From Bacteroidota bacterium (GTDB lineage Bacteria; Bacteroidota; Bacteroidia; Bacteroidales; Bacteroidaceae), in contig JAEXAJ010000086.1 of the NCBI GenBank assembly GCA_023458215.1, positions 1-37,748 on the forward strand: a DNA stretch of 37,748 nucleotides, given 5' to 3'. Each line of letters opens with the position of its first letter. Within the stretch, counting starts at the first letter, position 1. The position numbers and the translations under genes are program-made. Positions 1 through 6,471 of the stretch are shown here, in pieces. The notes below the pieces were generated by a model. It was not told where the DNA came from. It saw only the letters and a list, made by a program, of their open reading frames with translations, and made no database searches.

Positions 1-492
1 GCCATAGACAACGGGGAAGTCCAACTGTTCTTCGGTAGCATCCAAGCTGAACATCAAGTCGAACACCATTTCATAGACCTCTTCGGGGCGGCAGTTCGGT
101 TTGTCCACCTTGTTCACCACCACGATAGGCTTCAATCCGATTTGCAAAGCCTTCTGGAGCACGAAGCGCGTTTGCGGCATAGGGCCTTCAAAGGCATCTA
201 CGAGCAAAATGCATCCGTCCGCCATATTCAGCACGCGCTCCACTTCGCCTCCGAAGTCGCTGTGTCCCGGAGTGTCGATGATGTTAATCTTGGTGTCTTT
301 ATAATTGATAGAGACGTTTTTGGAAAGAATCGTTATACCTCGTTCACGTTCAAGGTCGTTGTTATCCAGCATTAATTCACCTGTGCTTTGGTTGCTTCGG
401 AAGAGGTTTCCGGCCAGAAGCATCTTGTCAACGAGCGTTGTTTTCCCATGGTCCACATGGGCAATAATTGCAATGTTTCTGATATTTTGCAT
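1..492 (-). CDS. typA: Translational GTPase TypA/BipA, N-terminal 164 residues (cut by window edge)
   Basis: This is a ribosome-associated GTPase of the EF-G/LepA superfamily, known in the family for roles in ribosome assembly and stress adaptation. The minus-strand reading frame starts at an ATG at 490-492 and stays open to base 1, giving 164 residues of a protein normally about 600 long. Visible motifs are the P-loop region AHVDHGKTT at residues 11-19, the switch I region with ERERGITI, the G3 motif [15 protein letters not shown] and the G4 motif NKVDKP. The rest of the GTPase domain and the C-terminal ribosome-binding domains lie outside the window. It is transcribed divergently from rpsO. 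A TAnnTTTG-type -7 element lies about 20 bases upstream of the start. TypA rather than EF-G or LepA is chosen from the [19 protein letters not shown] start and the [10 protein letters not shown] segment. Confidence 0.95.
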   Translation of the reverse strand, partial: MQNIRNIAIIAHVDHGKTTLVDKMLLAGNLFRSNQSTGELMLDNNDLERERGITILSKNVSINYKDTKINIIDTPGHSDFGGEVERVLNMADGCILLVDAFEGPMPQTRFVLQKALQIGLKPIVVVNKVDKPNCRPEEVYEMVFDLMFSLDATEEQLDFPVVYG

Positions 493-513
493 ATAATACC
501 TATTATTTGGCGG

Positions 514-521
514 CAAAGGTA
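514..521 (-). promoter_or_regulatory. Bacteroides-type -7 element for typA
   Basis: On the minus strand this reads TACCTTTG, a full match to the Bacteroides -7 consensus TAnnTTTG, 21 bases upstream of the typA ATG. I see no matching -33 TTG at the usual 19-21 bp spacing, so only half of the promoter is supported. Confidence 0.5.
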
Positions 522-573
522 CACATTTTGCATCAGATATATAGTATCGAGAAGAAAAAAAAGCTATATATCA

Positions 574-603
574 TTGTGATATAAAAGATAATACCTATCT
601 TTG
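574..603 (+). promoter_or_regulatory. Bacteroides sigma-ABfr type promoter for rpsO
   Basis: A -33 TTG at 574-576 is followed after 19 bp by the -7 element TATCTTTG at 596-603. Both match the Bacteroides vegetative promoter consensus (TTTG, 19-21 bp, TAnnTTTG). The rpsO ATG follows at 649, leaving a short A/T-rich leader. Confidence 0.75.
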
Positions 604-648
604 CAGCCCCGAAAGGGATTATTTAAAATAACTTTTTAATTAAACATT

Positions 649-918
649 ATGTATTTAGACGCTGCTAAAAAGCAAGAAATCTTCGGCAAACACGGGAAGT
701 CTAACTCTGATACTGGATCAGCTGAGTCTCAGATAGCTTTGTTTTCCTACCGTATTGCCCATCTGACTGAGCACCTGAAGCTCAACAGAAAGGATTATAG
801 TACTGAAAGAGCTTTGACGATGTTAGTAGGTAAACGCCGTGCGTTGCTGAACTACTTGAAAGACCGCGATATCAACAGATACCGTGCTATCATCAAAGAA
901 CTTGGCTTGCGTAAGTAA
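649..918 (+). CDS. rpsO: 30S ribosomal protein S15
   Basis: S15 is a primary 16S rRNA-binding protein of the small subunit platform. The 89-residue product has the full usual length, and the family signature is clear: GKHGKSNSDTGSAESQIALFSYRI followed by LTEHLKLNRKDYSTERALTMLVGKRRALLNYL and a C-terminal IIKELGLRK. The start at 649 is chosen because MYLDAAKKQEI is the normal N-terminus and the A/T-rich leader is typical of Bacteroides. It is a single-gene unit with its own promoter at 574-603 and a strong intrinsic terminator at 943-982. It runs divergently from typA and convergently with the GNAT gene. Autoregulation by S15 binding its own leader is known in some bacteria; I did not identify a conserved leader structure here. 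Confidence 0.98.
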   Translation: MYLDAAKKQEIFGKHGKSNSDTGSAESQIALFSYRIAHLTEHLKLNRKDYSTERALTMLVGKRRALLNYLKDRDINRYRAIIKELGLRK

Positions 919-942
919 TCTACTTGCGGCAAAAGCATTAAG

Positions 943-982
943 AAGCGGGGAGTTTTCTTTCGAGAACTTCCCGCTTTTTTTT
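943..982 (+). terminator. Intrinsic terminator of rpsO
   Basis: A 15-bp stem (943-957 pairing with 962-976, two G-U pairs) closes a TTTC loop and is followed by an uninterrupted T-run to 982. It begins 24 bases after the rpsO stop codon. Its T-run abuts the first degenerate unit of the 22-bp repeat array. Confidence 0.92.
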
Positions 983-1129
983 GTGTATAGCAGACAAGAG
1001 CAAAAACCTTGATTTGTCAGACACTGGTGTCCAGCGCGATAGACACCAGTGTTTATCTTGATAGACTCCAGTGTTTGTCGCGGTAAAGACCAGTGTCTAT
1101 CACGACAAAGGCTAGTGTATAGCAGATAG
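976..1129. repeat. 22-bp-period palindromic tandem array A (rpsO/GNAT convergent region)
   Basis: Five clear units start at 1020, 1042, 1064, 1086 and 1108, exactly 22 bp apart, each with CCAGTGT or a close variant (CTGGTGT, CTAGTGT) at the same offset. The unit is an imperfect palindrome; unit 2 with its left flank reads GATAGACACCAGTGTTTATC. The period extends further left: GTGTATAGCAGA at 983 recurs at 1115, a distance of 132 = 6 x 22, so the array once ran into the rpsO terminator. The last unit overlaps the final codons and stop of the GNAT gene. I do not know a named repeat family that matches. Confidence 0.85.
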
Positions 1130-1651
1130 GGTAATGCCGTACAACACATGTTCCTTTAACGGATGTCCGTCAGGTACCGAAGGATGCGGAAATTCCTTCA
1201 CTTTCTGCATGCCTATCTTTTGCATCACTCGTTCAGAACGCTTATTGGGTAAAGAGGTAAAAGAATAGACGGTAGCAAACGGAAGATGCTCTCCCGCATA
1301 CTTCAGACAGGCCCCGGCAGCTTCGGTAGCATATCCAAGGTTCCAACAGTCTTGTTTCAATCGCCAGCCTATCTCTACACCCGGAGCAAAATCTACATCG
1401 AAGGCGATGTTATGAAATCCGGTATATCCGATAAAGGTGTGGTCTTCTTTTCGCTCAACGGCATACAAACCATAGCCACATTGGATAAACTCGTCTCTGA
1501 TTCTATTATAAAAGCCCAAAGACTCAGCTTCAGTCAGTCTTTTCAGAAAGAACTCCATAACTAAAGGATTCTGATTCATCTCCGAAAATGGTTTTAAGTC
1601 TTCTTCTTTCCATTCACGCAGCAGTAGGCGGGGAGTTTCAATGTATATCAT
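1112..1651 (-). CDS. GNAT-family N-acetyltransferase (RimJ/RimL-like)
   Basis: This 179-residue protein is a Gcn5-related acetyltransferase of the Acetyltransf_3 (RimJ/RimL) type, which transfers acetyl from acetyl-CoA to an amino group. The family start IETPRLLLREWKEEDLKPF, the segment YAVERKEDHTFIGYTGF, and the acetyl-CoA-binding part VEIGWRLKQDCWNLGYATEAAGACLKYAG are all present, followed by TSLPNKRSERVMQKIGM and a C-terminal HVLYGI strand. The start is placed at the ATG at 1651 (MIYIETPRLL); an upstream in-frame TTG at 1663 adds four residues and is less likely. The last codons and the stop lie inside array A, so the extreme C-terminus (SAIH) may be repeat-derived. The substrate cannot be inferred; it could modify a protein, an antibiotic or a metabolite. 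Confidence 0.85.
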   Translation of the reverse strand: MIYIETPRLLLREWKEEDLKPFSEMNQNPLVMEFFLKRLTEAESLGFYNRIRDEFIQCGYGLYAVERKEDHTFIGYTGFHNIAFDVDFAPGVEIGWRLKQDCWNLGYATEAAGACLKYAGEHLPFATVYSFTSLPNKRSERVMQKIGMQKVKEFPHPSVPDGHPLKEHVLYGITLSAIH

Positions 1652-1757
1652 CACAGAGCGCAAGTATATAATTCATAATATGACGGATAGTGCAAGATAA
1701 TTGAGCATTAGTGAGTACCTAAAAGCTTAATTACTGTACAAAAATACCGAAATTCAG

Positions 1758-1788
1758 TTGATTACCCAAAACATTATCTTTAGATTTG
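1758..1788 (+). promoter_or_regulatory. Promoter for the DUF1016 fragment and methyltransferase
   Basis: TTG at 1758-1760, a 20-bp spacer and TAGATTTG at 1781-1788 match the Bacteroides -33/-7 consensus. It lies 18 bases before the ATG at 1807. This shows that the truncated gene retains a plausible promoter that would also transcribe the methyltransferase. Confidence 0.65.
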
Positions 1789-1806
1789 TATAACCTTTGA
1801 AGAGGA

Positions 1807-2475
1807 ATGAAAAATCACTTCCTCCAACAAAATGCAAAGAAAATGACAATACCGGAAAATCAGTCCTTCAGTTATCCCGCCTTACTGAAACAAATAAAGG
1901 CAAGGGTAGCACTTGCCCAAAGAAAAGCAATCTATACTGCCAATGAAGAAATGCTATACATGTATTGGGATATAGGCAAACTGCTTTCTCAAAGTCAGAA
2001 ACAGATAGGCTGGGGCAATAACGCGTTGGAACAACTTGCAAATGATCTGAAGAATGAATATCCTACGGTAAAAGGATTTTCCGTGAGAAATTGCCAGTTC
2101 ATGATACAGTTCTATAACGAATATAATCAAGAACTTACAAATACGAAACGGACCGTTTCGTATTTGATAAATGGGAATATCACTCTTCCGGTAAGTAAAT
2201 TAAGTTGGTCTCAGAATATCGTTCTCATGCAGCGGGTCAAAGACTTGAAAGCCCGTTACTGGTATATGATTCAATGCATTAAAAACAGTTGGAGCAGAGA
2301 TTTCCTTGTAGAAGCTATTAAACGGGATTTTTATAACACTCACGGAGCTTTAGCCAATAACTTCAGCACTACACTTCCTGAAGTTCAAGCGGAACAAGTA
2401 CAAGAAACACCTGCAATCTATGAGCAACAAAACCATTACCGACAACAAAACCGCAGAAACGATACAAACCTATGA
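1807..2475 (+). pseudogene. Truncated DUF1016 (YhcG-type) protein, N-terminal domain only
   Basis: The first ~195 residues match the DUF1016 N-terminal domain: residues around 45-65 read NEEMLYMYWDIGKLLSQSQ, followed by GWGNNALEQLANDLKNEYP, GFSVRNCQFMIQFY, and LPVSKLSWSQNIVLMQRVKD. It continues through RYWYMIQCIKNSWSRDFLVEAI to NFSTTLPEVQAEQVQET. In full-length relatives (about 340-380 residues) this point is followed by a PDDEXK nuclease-like C-terminal domain. Here that domain is absent: after QET the frame reads about 20 unrelated residues and stops at 2475, inside the methyltransferase gene, which starts at 2420. The simplest reading is a deletion joining the gene to its neighbour near 2410. 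It keeps a promoter and an open frame, so a shortened protein could still be made, but it should lack nuclease activity. Confidence 0.8.
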
Positions 2476-3085
2476 CTTGTCTGCCCAAAACTATCAGGAC
2501 AAGTTTATGCAGATGGACTTATACGACGACACTTATGATCGGTTTTGCGATTTAGTGAAAGAATCTGCTCCTTCTGTTTTAGAAATAGGCACAGGTCCCG
2601 GAAATGTAACCCAATATCTGTTATCCCGACGCCCCGACTTCAAAATATTCGGAATAGACTTGGCACCTCAAATGATAAAGTTGGCAAGGCTGAATAATCC
2701 CCAGGCAGAGTTTGAGGTAATGGATTGCCGGGAGATACACAAGACAGAGCGGAAGTTCAAAGGCATCATGTGTGCATTCTGTTTACCTTACCTTCCTAAA
2801 GAGGACAGCAGGGAATTTATATCAAACATCTCACAACTTTTAGAACCGGAAGGTGTTTTATATATAAGTACAATGGAAGGTGATTACGCTAAGTCGGGAT
2901 ACGAGACAACCAGCTTCAGCGGAAAAAACAGAGTATACGTATATTATCATCAGGAGAATTTTATCACCGGATGCCTCGAAGAATCCGGATTTGAAATAGT
3001 AGATTTACAAAAGAAAAGATATCCTGAACAAGACGGAAGCTTCTTAACAGATATGATTTTCATTGCCCAAAAGAAATTAGATTAA
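2420..3085 (+). CDS. Class I SAM-dependent methyltransferase
   Basis: The 221-residue protein has a Rossmann-type SAM-binding fold. Motif I is VLEIGTGPGNVT at residues 53-64, followed by the acidic motif II FGIDLAPQMIKLAR, then motif III-like FEVMDCREI and the motif IV strand GIMCAFCLPYLP, with LLEPEGVLYISTMEGD as the post-motif helix and strand. It resembles the Methyltransf_25/11 families of small-molecule methyltransferases. The substrate cannot be told. The N-terminus is not fully certain, because the gene overlaps the end of the truncated DUF1016 frame by 56 bp and has no promoter of its own; the family fold would be complete from about residue 20. The DUF4251 gene follows after 19 bp, so the three may be cotranscribed from 1758-1788. 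Confidence 0.85.
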   Translation: MSNKTITDNKTAETIQTYDLSAQNYQDKFMQMDLYDDTYDRFCDLVKESAPSVLEIGTGPGNVTQYLLSRRPDFKIFGIDLAPQMIKLARLNNPQAEFEVMDCREIHKTERKFKGIMCAFCLPYLPKEDSREFISNISQLLEPEGVLYISTMEGDYAKSGYETTSFSGKNRVYVYYHQENFITGCLEESGFEIVDLQKKRYPEQDGSFLTDMIFIAQKKLD

Positions 3086-3104
3086 TTTTTTGTCCCCATG
3101 AATT

Positions 3105-3605
3105 ATGAAAACAAGTAGACTGATTCTATTGTGTCTGGTATGCATGACCGCCACAATACCGGCTAGCGCCCAAAGCCGGAGTGAGAAAAAAGCACAGATT
3201 GAACGTGCCGTAAAGGAAGCCATTGACTCCAAAACGTACAAGATTGACGTGAACCGTATGCAGCCCATGAGAGGGGGAAGCCGCACGCTGACTACCAACT
3301 ACTCCCTGAAAATCAGCAACGACTCCGTCTATTCCTACCTGCCCTACTTCGGAGTGGCTTACAACATTCCCTACGGTGGCGGTAAAGGACTCGTATTCAG
3401 CGAACCGATAACCGAGTACAAAACCAAAGAACTCAAGAAAGGAAGAATACAGATAGACTTCAAAACCCGTAGCGAAGGAGACAATTATGAATACAGTCTC
3501 ACAATCTATCCAAACGGTTCGACTACCATACATGTGCAGGCATCGAACCGGCAATCCATCTCTTATACCGGAGATGTAGAAATGAAGGTATCACCTTCTA
3601 GATAA
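3105..3605 (+). CDS. DUF4251 periplasmic protein
   Basis: This 166-residue protein belongs to the DUF4251 family, found in Bacteroidales with no known function. It begins with a Sec signal peptide (hydrophobic residues about 5-18, cleavage after ASA-Q near residue 23). The mature part has an amphipathic helix (EKKAQIERAVKEAIDSKTYKIDVNRMQPMRGGSRTLT in short segments) and then the family's strand-rich region with SVYSYLPYFGVAYNIPYGG and GLVFSEPITEY, ending in a repeated beta pattern. It has no cysteine in the lipobox position, so it is probably a soluble periplasmic protein. It follows the methyltransferase by 19 bp. Family assignment is from the characteristic SYLPYFG...YGGGKGL segment. Confidence 0.82.
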   Translation: MKTSRLILLCLVCMTATIPASAQSRSEKKAQIERAVKEAIDSKTYKIDVNRMQPMRGGSRTLTTNYSLKISNDSVYSYLPYFGVAYNIPYGGGKGLVFSEPITEYKTKELKKGRIQIDFKTRSEGDNYEYSLTIYPNGSTTIHVQASNRQSISYTGDVEMKVSPSR

Positions 3606-3819
3606 ACAGAAAGAGCAAAGAGAAAAAACAAATTAGAGGTATTTATCGAAATAATACAAATACAAAACAAATGCCTAGCATAATGACGCCATATTAAGGT
3701 TTTCACCAACACATACTCTCTAATAAAAACTTCTTCCAGTACACATTCAGAATAAGGAAAGAATAACAATACACTCTTTGCGTATATTTTTTCACCTTTT
3801 CAAGCTGTTTATGCAGAAA

Positions 3820-3975
3820 AGGGTTACTACTTATGGGTAATTGGGTTACTACTTATAGGTGATATGGTTACTACTTACGGGTAAAAGGGTTACTACTTAT
3901 AGGTAACACTCCTATAAGTGTGACCTTTCACTCCTACATGTGTACTTTCTGACAAGGATTTCACTCTAACAGAAA
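3820..3975. repeat. 22-bp-period palindromic tandem array B (DUF4251/response regulator convergent region)
   Basis: GGTTACTACTTA starts at 3822, 3844, 3866 and 3888, exactly 22 bp apart. Each unit is an imperfect palindrome, best seen as GGTTACTACTTATAGGTAAC in the fourth. The next two in-phase units (from 3910 and 3932, both beginning TCCTA) are degenerate copies in inverted orientation: ACTTATAGG near 3895 is mirrored by CCTATAAGT at 3911-3919. A further TTTCACTC at 3959 repeats the one at 3926 at 33 bp, which is one and a half units. The gene-free stretch 3606-4096 otherwise holds A/T-rich sequence with no supported gene. Confidence 0.85.
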
Positions 3976-4027
3976 TGTAAGTATTTCGATACCATACTTA
4001 TTATCTGCCACTTACCGATTTTCGTTT

Positions 4028-4067
4028 GCCTATTTTTGTTATAGCAGACATTAGTACAGAAATAGGC
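4028..4067. other. Inverted repeat downstream of the response regulator gene
   Basis: GCCTATTTTTGT at 4028-4039 pairs with ACAGAAATAGGC at 4056-4067 (12 bp, one G-U on one strand). It lies 30 bases past the response regulator stop on the minus strand but has no T-run on that side, so it could be a processed or factor-dependent 3' end. The loop contains TATAGCAGACA, an 11-mer also present at 986-996 beside array A. Confidence 0.45.
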
Positions 4068-4096
4068 CATCCTGAGCGGTATAGAAATACAAAATG

Positions 4097-4765
4097 TCAA
4101 AATGAAGATAATTTATACCCCACCTTCGGGATAGTCAGCAATTCAAGTTGCTTGTCTTCGGATAAGTATTTTCGGAGTTTGGCTATGTAATTGTTCAGGC
4201 TTTGTTCGCTACCGGAAGTTCCTTCCCAAAGTTCCTGCTCTATCTGCTCGCGAGTTACAACAGTATTGAGATTCAGCGCTAACAGTTTCAGCAGTTTGCA
4301 TTCAAAAGTGGTAAGTTTATGGGCTGACTGACCCTCCTTTATCAAGAGCCGTTCTTCTACATTAAGTTCAAATTGCCCGATAACAATTCCTACCGGATGA
4401 AAGTTTGGTGCATATCTGATAATATAAGCCAGCAATTCCTCTATTTCGAACGGCTTTTTCAGATAGGCTACTCCACCTACAGCTAATGCTTTCAATATAT
4501 GTCCACCATCTACATGCGAGGACACAAAGAGCAAGGGCGTATCGGGAGCCAGTATTTTCAATTCGGACGCCATCTCAATGCCATTCTTGCAACCTATCTC
4601 TACATCAAGCACAATGATATCCGGGTTCCATTCTTTAATTACCTGACTGATACCTACCAACGACGTCTGATAATGCATTTCATATCCCGCTTCTTCCAAT
4701 GCCAGTACTACGACATTTCCTAACGCCACGTCATCGTCTACAAATAAAACTTTAGTTTTCTCCAT
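4097..4765 (-). CDS. OmpR/PhoB-family response regulator
   Basis: This 222-residue regulator has a receiver domain (residues 1-120) and a winged-helix DNA-binding domain (about 130-222). The acidic pocket is D10/D11, the phosphoacceptor is D54 in DIIVLDVEIG, and the conserved lysine is at 103-104 in YLKKPF. The effector domain shows KLTTFECKLLKLLALNLNTVVTREQIEQELW and ends NNYIAKLRKYLSEDKQLELLTIPKVGYKL, the usual OmpR recognition helix and wing. It lies 9 bp downstream of its histidine kinase and is surely cotranscribed with it. The pair resembles Bacteroides RprX/RprY-type systems. The nearest likely target is the divergent operon starting at 6292, which encodes a small peptide, an outer-membrane protein and an exporter; that link is inference from position. 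Confidence 0.93.
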   Translation of the reverse strand: MEKTKVLFVDDDVALGNVVVLALEEAGYEMHYQTSLVGISQVIKEWNPDIIVLDVEIGCKNGIEMASELKILAPDTPLLFVSSHVDGGHILKALAVGGVAYLKKPFEIEELLAYIIRYAPNFHPVGIVIGQFELNVEERLLIKEGQSAHKLTTFECKLLKLLALNLNTVVTREQIEQELWEGTSGSEQSLNNYIAKLRKYLSEDKQLELLTIPKVGYKLSSF

Positions 4766-4774
4766 GCATATATT

Positions 4775-6154
4775 CTATTTGGGTTGAGGAATAGTAAAGG
4801 TGAATTCACTACCTTGTCCCTCAGTACTTTTCACCGTTATCTTTCCTCCATGTTCAGCAATGATGTATTTCACTTGAGTCAATCCTATGCCATACCCCTT
4901 CCGGTTTTGGGCATCGCTGCGAGGTACCTGATAAAACTGATCGAACAACTGCTTCTGATAGCGGGGGGCAATGCCCCAGCCATTATCTTTTACAGAAACC
5001 TGTAGCATGCCTCCTTGCAAAGAGAGTGTTACCACTACCTCCACTCCGTCGTCAGAGTACTTCAATGAATTTTCTATCAGGTTTCTTATTACGTTTTCTA
5101 TATACATTGAGTCGGCACAAACGCAATAACCATCCGGCAGGTTATCTACTATTTCAACCGTATGCGGCTTGTCTCTATAAAGCACATCCAGTTCCTTCCT
5201 TACCAACGTCACCAGATGCGGAATATCTACAGCTACCTTATTCAATATAATCTTTTTCCGGTCTCCACGCGCTACCGCCAGCAATGATTCGATAGTACCT
5301 ACCAGATGCTTCACGCCGGATCGACTAACCTCAATAGTCTCTTTCTTTTTCCCGTCAGGTTCCGACTTATAAAGCCAGCCCAGCATTGTGACAACACTAT
5401 TCAAAGGTGCTTTCAGATCGTGTATCGTACCGTTGATGCTCTCTTCCCGTTTCCGCAACAGTTCATTTTTAATACGTAGCACAATCAACTGATAAATCAA
5501 GCTGAACAAAGCTACGATCATAAAAAAGCCGGAAAAGACAAGAGACCAAATATGCAGTTCAAGAAAATGGTACATTGAGATATCTATTCGTAACTGCAAG
5601 TACTGCAACCCTTTGGTTCCTACGGGAATAAGTTCGGTTTCATAATCAAATTCAGTATGATTAAAGTTTCCCACAGAATCAGATACTACTTTATCTTTAT
5701 TATACAGCAGGAAGGTATGCTGAAAATCATCCTCAAATATAGTGTTGAATATGCTGTCTAAAGAAGGCAAATGTATAGGCATTCCTTTCTTAAAAGACAT
5801 GTCTTGCAAAACCTGAGAAAAAACATCAGCGGTAGTCTCTCCAATTCCATTTTGCCGTGCCTCATCAACATTATAAGCATCATTAATTGGCGATATGCGT
5901 TTCAAACTATCCAATTCTTGAGGAGACATATCAGAAGCCTCCTTAATTAGAATATATCGCTGTTCTTGCTTTTGAGATCCAACACTTCTTAAATATCGTA
6001 TATGTTGCTCTTCATCGATAGCTAATCTCAAATCGGTATCTATGTCGATTATCTTTTCAGCAACATAGCGATTATATAAAGTTGACACATAATTCACTTG
6101 TAAACAAACAATTGCTATGGCAGCAACAATGGTAATATAATAGAATTTCTTCAT
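4775..6154 (-). CDS. Membrane-bound sensor histidine kinase
   Basis: The 459-residue kinase has two membrane segments, at about residues 5-25 and 203-226, enclosing a periplasmic sensor of roughly 175 residues with no family I recognise. The dimerisation helix carries the phosphoacceptor H245 in TIHDLKAPLNSV. The ATPase domain has an N box (NVIRNLIENSLKYS), a G1 box (VKDNGWGIA) and a G2 box (GYGIGLTQVKYIIAEHGG). All catalytic parts are present, so it should be active. It is transcribed with the response regulator 9 bp downstream, from a promoter facing away from the 6292 operon. It is close in architecture to RprX. The signal sensed is unknown; envelope or exported-peptide status is a reasonable guess given the divergent genes. 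Confidence 0.93.
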   Translation of the reverse strand: MKKFYYITIVAAIAIVCLQVNYVSTLYNRYVAEKIIDIDTDLRLAIDEEQHIRYLRSVGSQKQEQRYILIKEASDMSPQELDSLKRISPINDAYNVDEARQNGIGETTADVFSQVLQDMSFKKGMPIHLPSLDSIFNTIFEDDFQHTFLLYNKDKVVSDSVGNFNHTEFDYETELIPVGTKGLQYLQLRIDISMYHFLELHIWSLVFSGFFMIVALFSLIYQLIVLRIKNELLRKREESINGTIHDLKAPLNSVVTMLGWLYKSEPDGKKKETIEVSRSGVKHLVGTIESLLAVARGDRKKIILNKVAVDIPHLVTLVRKELDVLYRDKPHTVEIVDNLPDGYCVCADSMYIENVIRNLIENSLKYSDDGVEVVVTLSLQGGMLQVSVKDNGWGIAPRYQKQLFDQFYQVPRSDAQNRKGYGIGLTQVKYIIAEHGGKITVKSTEGQGSEFTFTIPQPK

Positions 6155-6174
6155 TATTAATCAGAATGGCGCTG

Positions 6175-6182
6175 CAAAGATA
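6175..6182 (-). promoter_or_regulatory. -7 element for the histidine kinase/response regulator operon
   Basis: Reads TATCTTTG on the minus strand, a perfect TAnnTTTG match 20 bases upstream of the kinase ATG at 6154. No clear -33 TTTG is seen at the right distance. The remaining 100 bases to the divergent small ORF are very A/T-rich and include TTACTTTG at 6251-6258, a 7-of-8 match that could serve the plus-strand operon. Confidence 0.55.
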
Positions 6183-6291
6183 ATCAAAGCACAGGGAAAA
6201 GATTATAAAATGATTATATTTTTATTATAAATACCCTCATATAAAAGCACTTACTTTGCAACATCAAATTAAAATAAATAGATAAAAAAAC

Positions 6292-6432
6292 ATGAAGACA
6301 TTACTATTAGAGAAATTATCAGAGAATGAAATGTCACAGATACTAAGAGCCTATGGTGAAGCAAATTGGGATTTCCCTGACCCACAATGTTGCTATGCGC
6401 CGGATATACCATCAGCCATGCTATACCAATAG
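6292..6432 (+). CDS. Candidate 46-residue secreted/modified peptide precursor
   Basis: A short frame runs from an ATG at 6292 after an A-rich leader (GATAAAAAAAC) to a TAG at 6430-6432. The product starts MKTLLLEKLSENEMSQI. The segment LSENEMSQI fits the first part of the double-glycine leader consensus LSxxELxxI, but the expected GG or GA directly after it is missing (LRAYGEA follows). The C-terminal half is rich in aromatic, acidic, proline and cysteine residues (NWDFPDPQCCYAPDIP). It lies between a two-component system and an outer-membrane barrel/ABC exporter pair, 39 bp before the barrel gene. No modifying enzyme is adjacent. I do not recognise the peptide. It may be an exported peptide or signal, or simply a translated leader of the operon. 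Confidence 0.5.
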   Translation: MKTLLLEKLSENEMSQILRAYGEANWDFPDPQCCYAPDIPSAMLYQ

Positions 6433-6471
6433 CAGCAGAACTCCATACAATCACTAATTAATATCATTCAT

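Noticed and set aside
823..1149. 108-residue minus-strand frame
   Set aside because: It runs antisense through the end of rpsO, its terminator and array A; no domain or codon pattern supports it.
3563..3769. 68-residue minus-strand frame in the DUF4251 downstream region
   Set aside because: No start context, domain or neighbour supports it; A/T-rich sequence gives such frames by chance.
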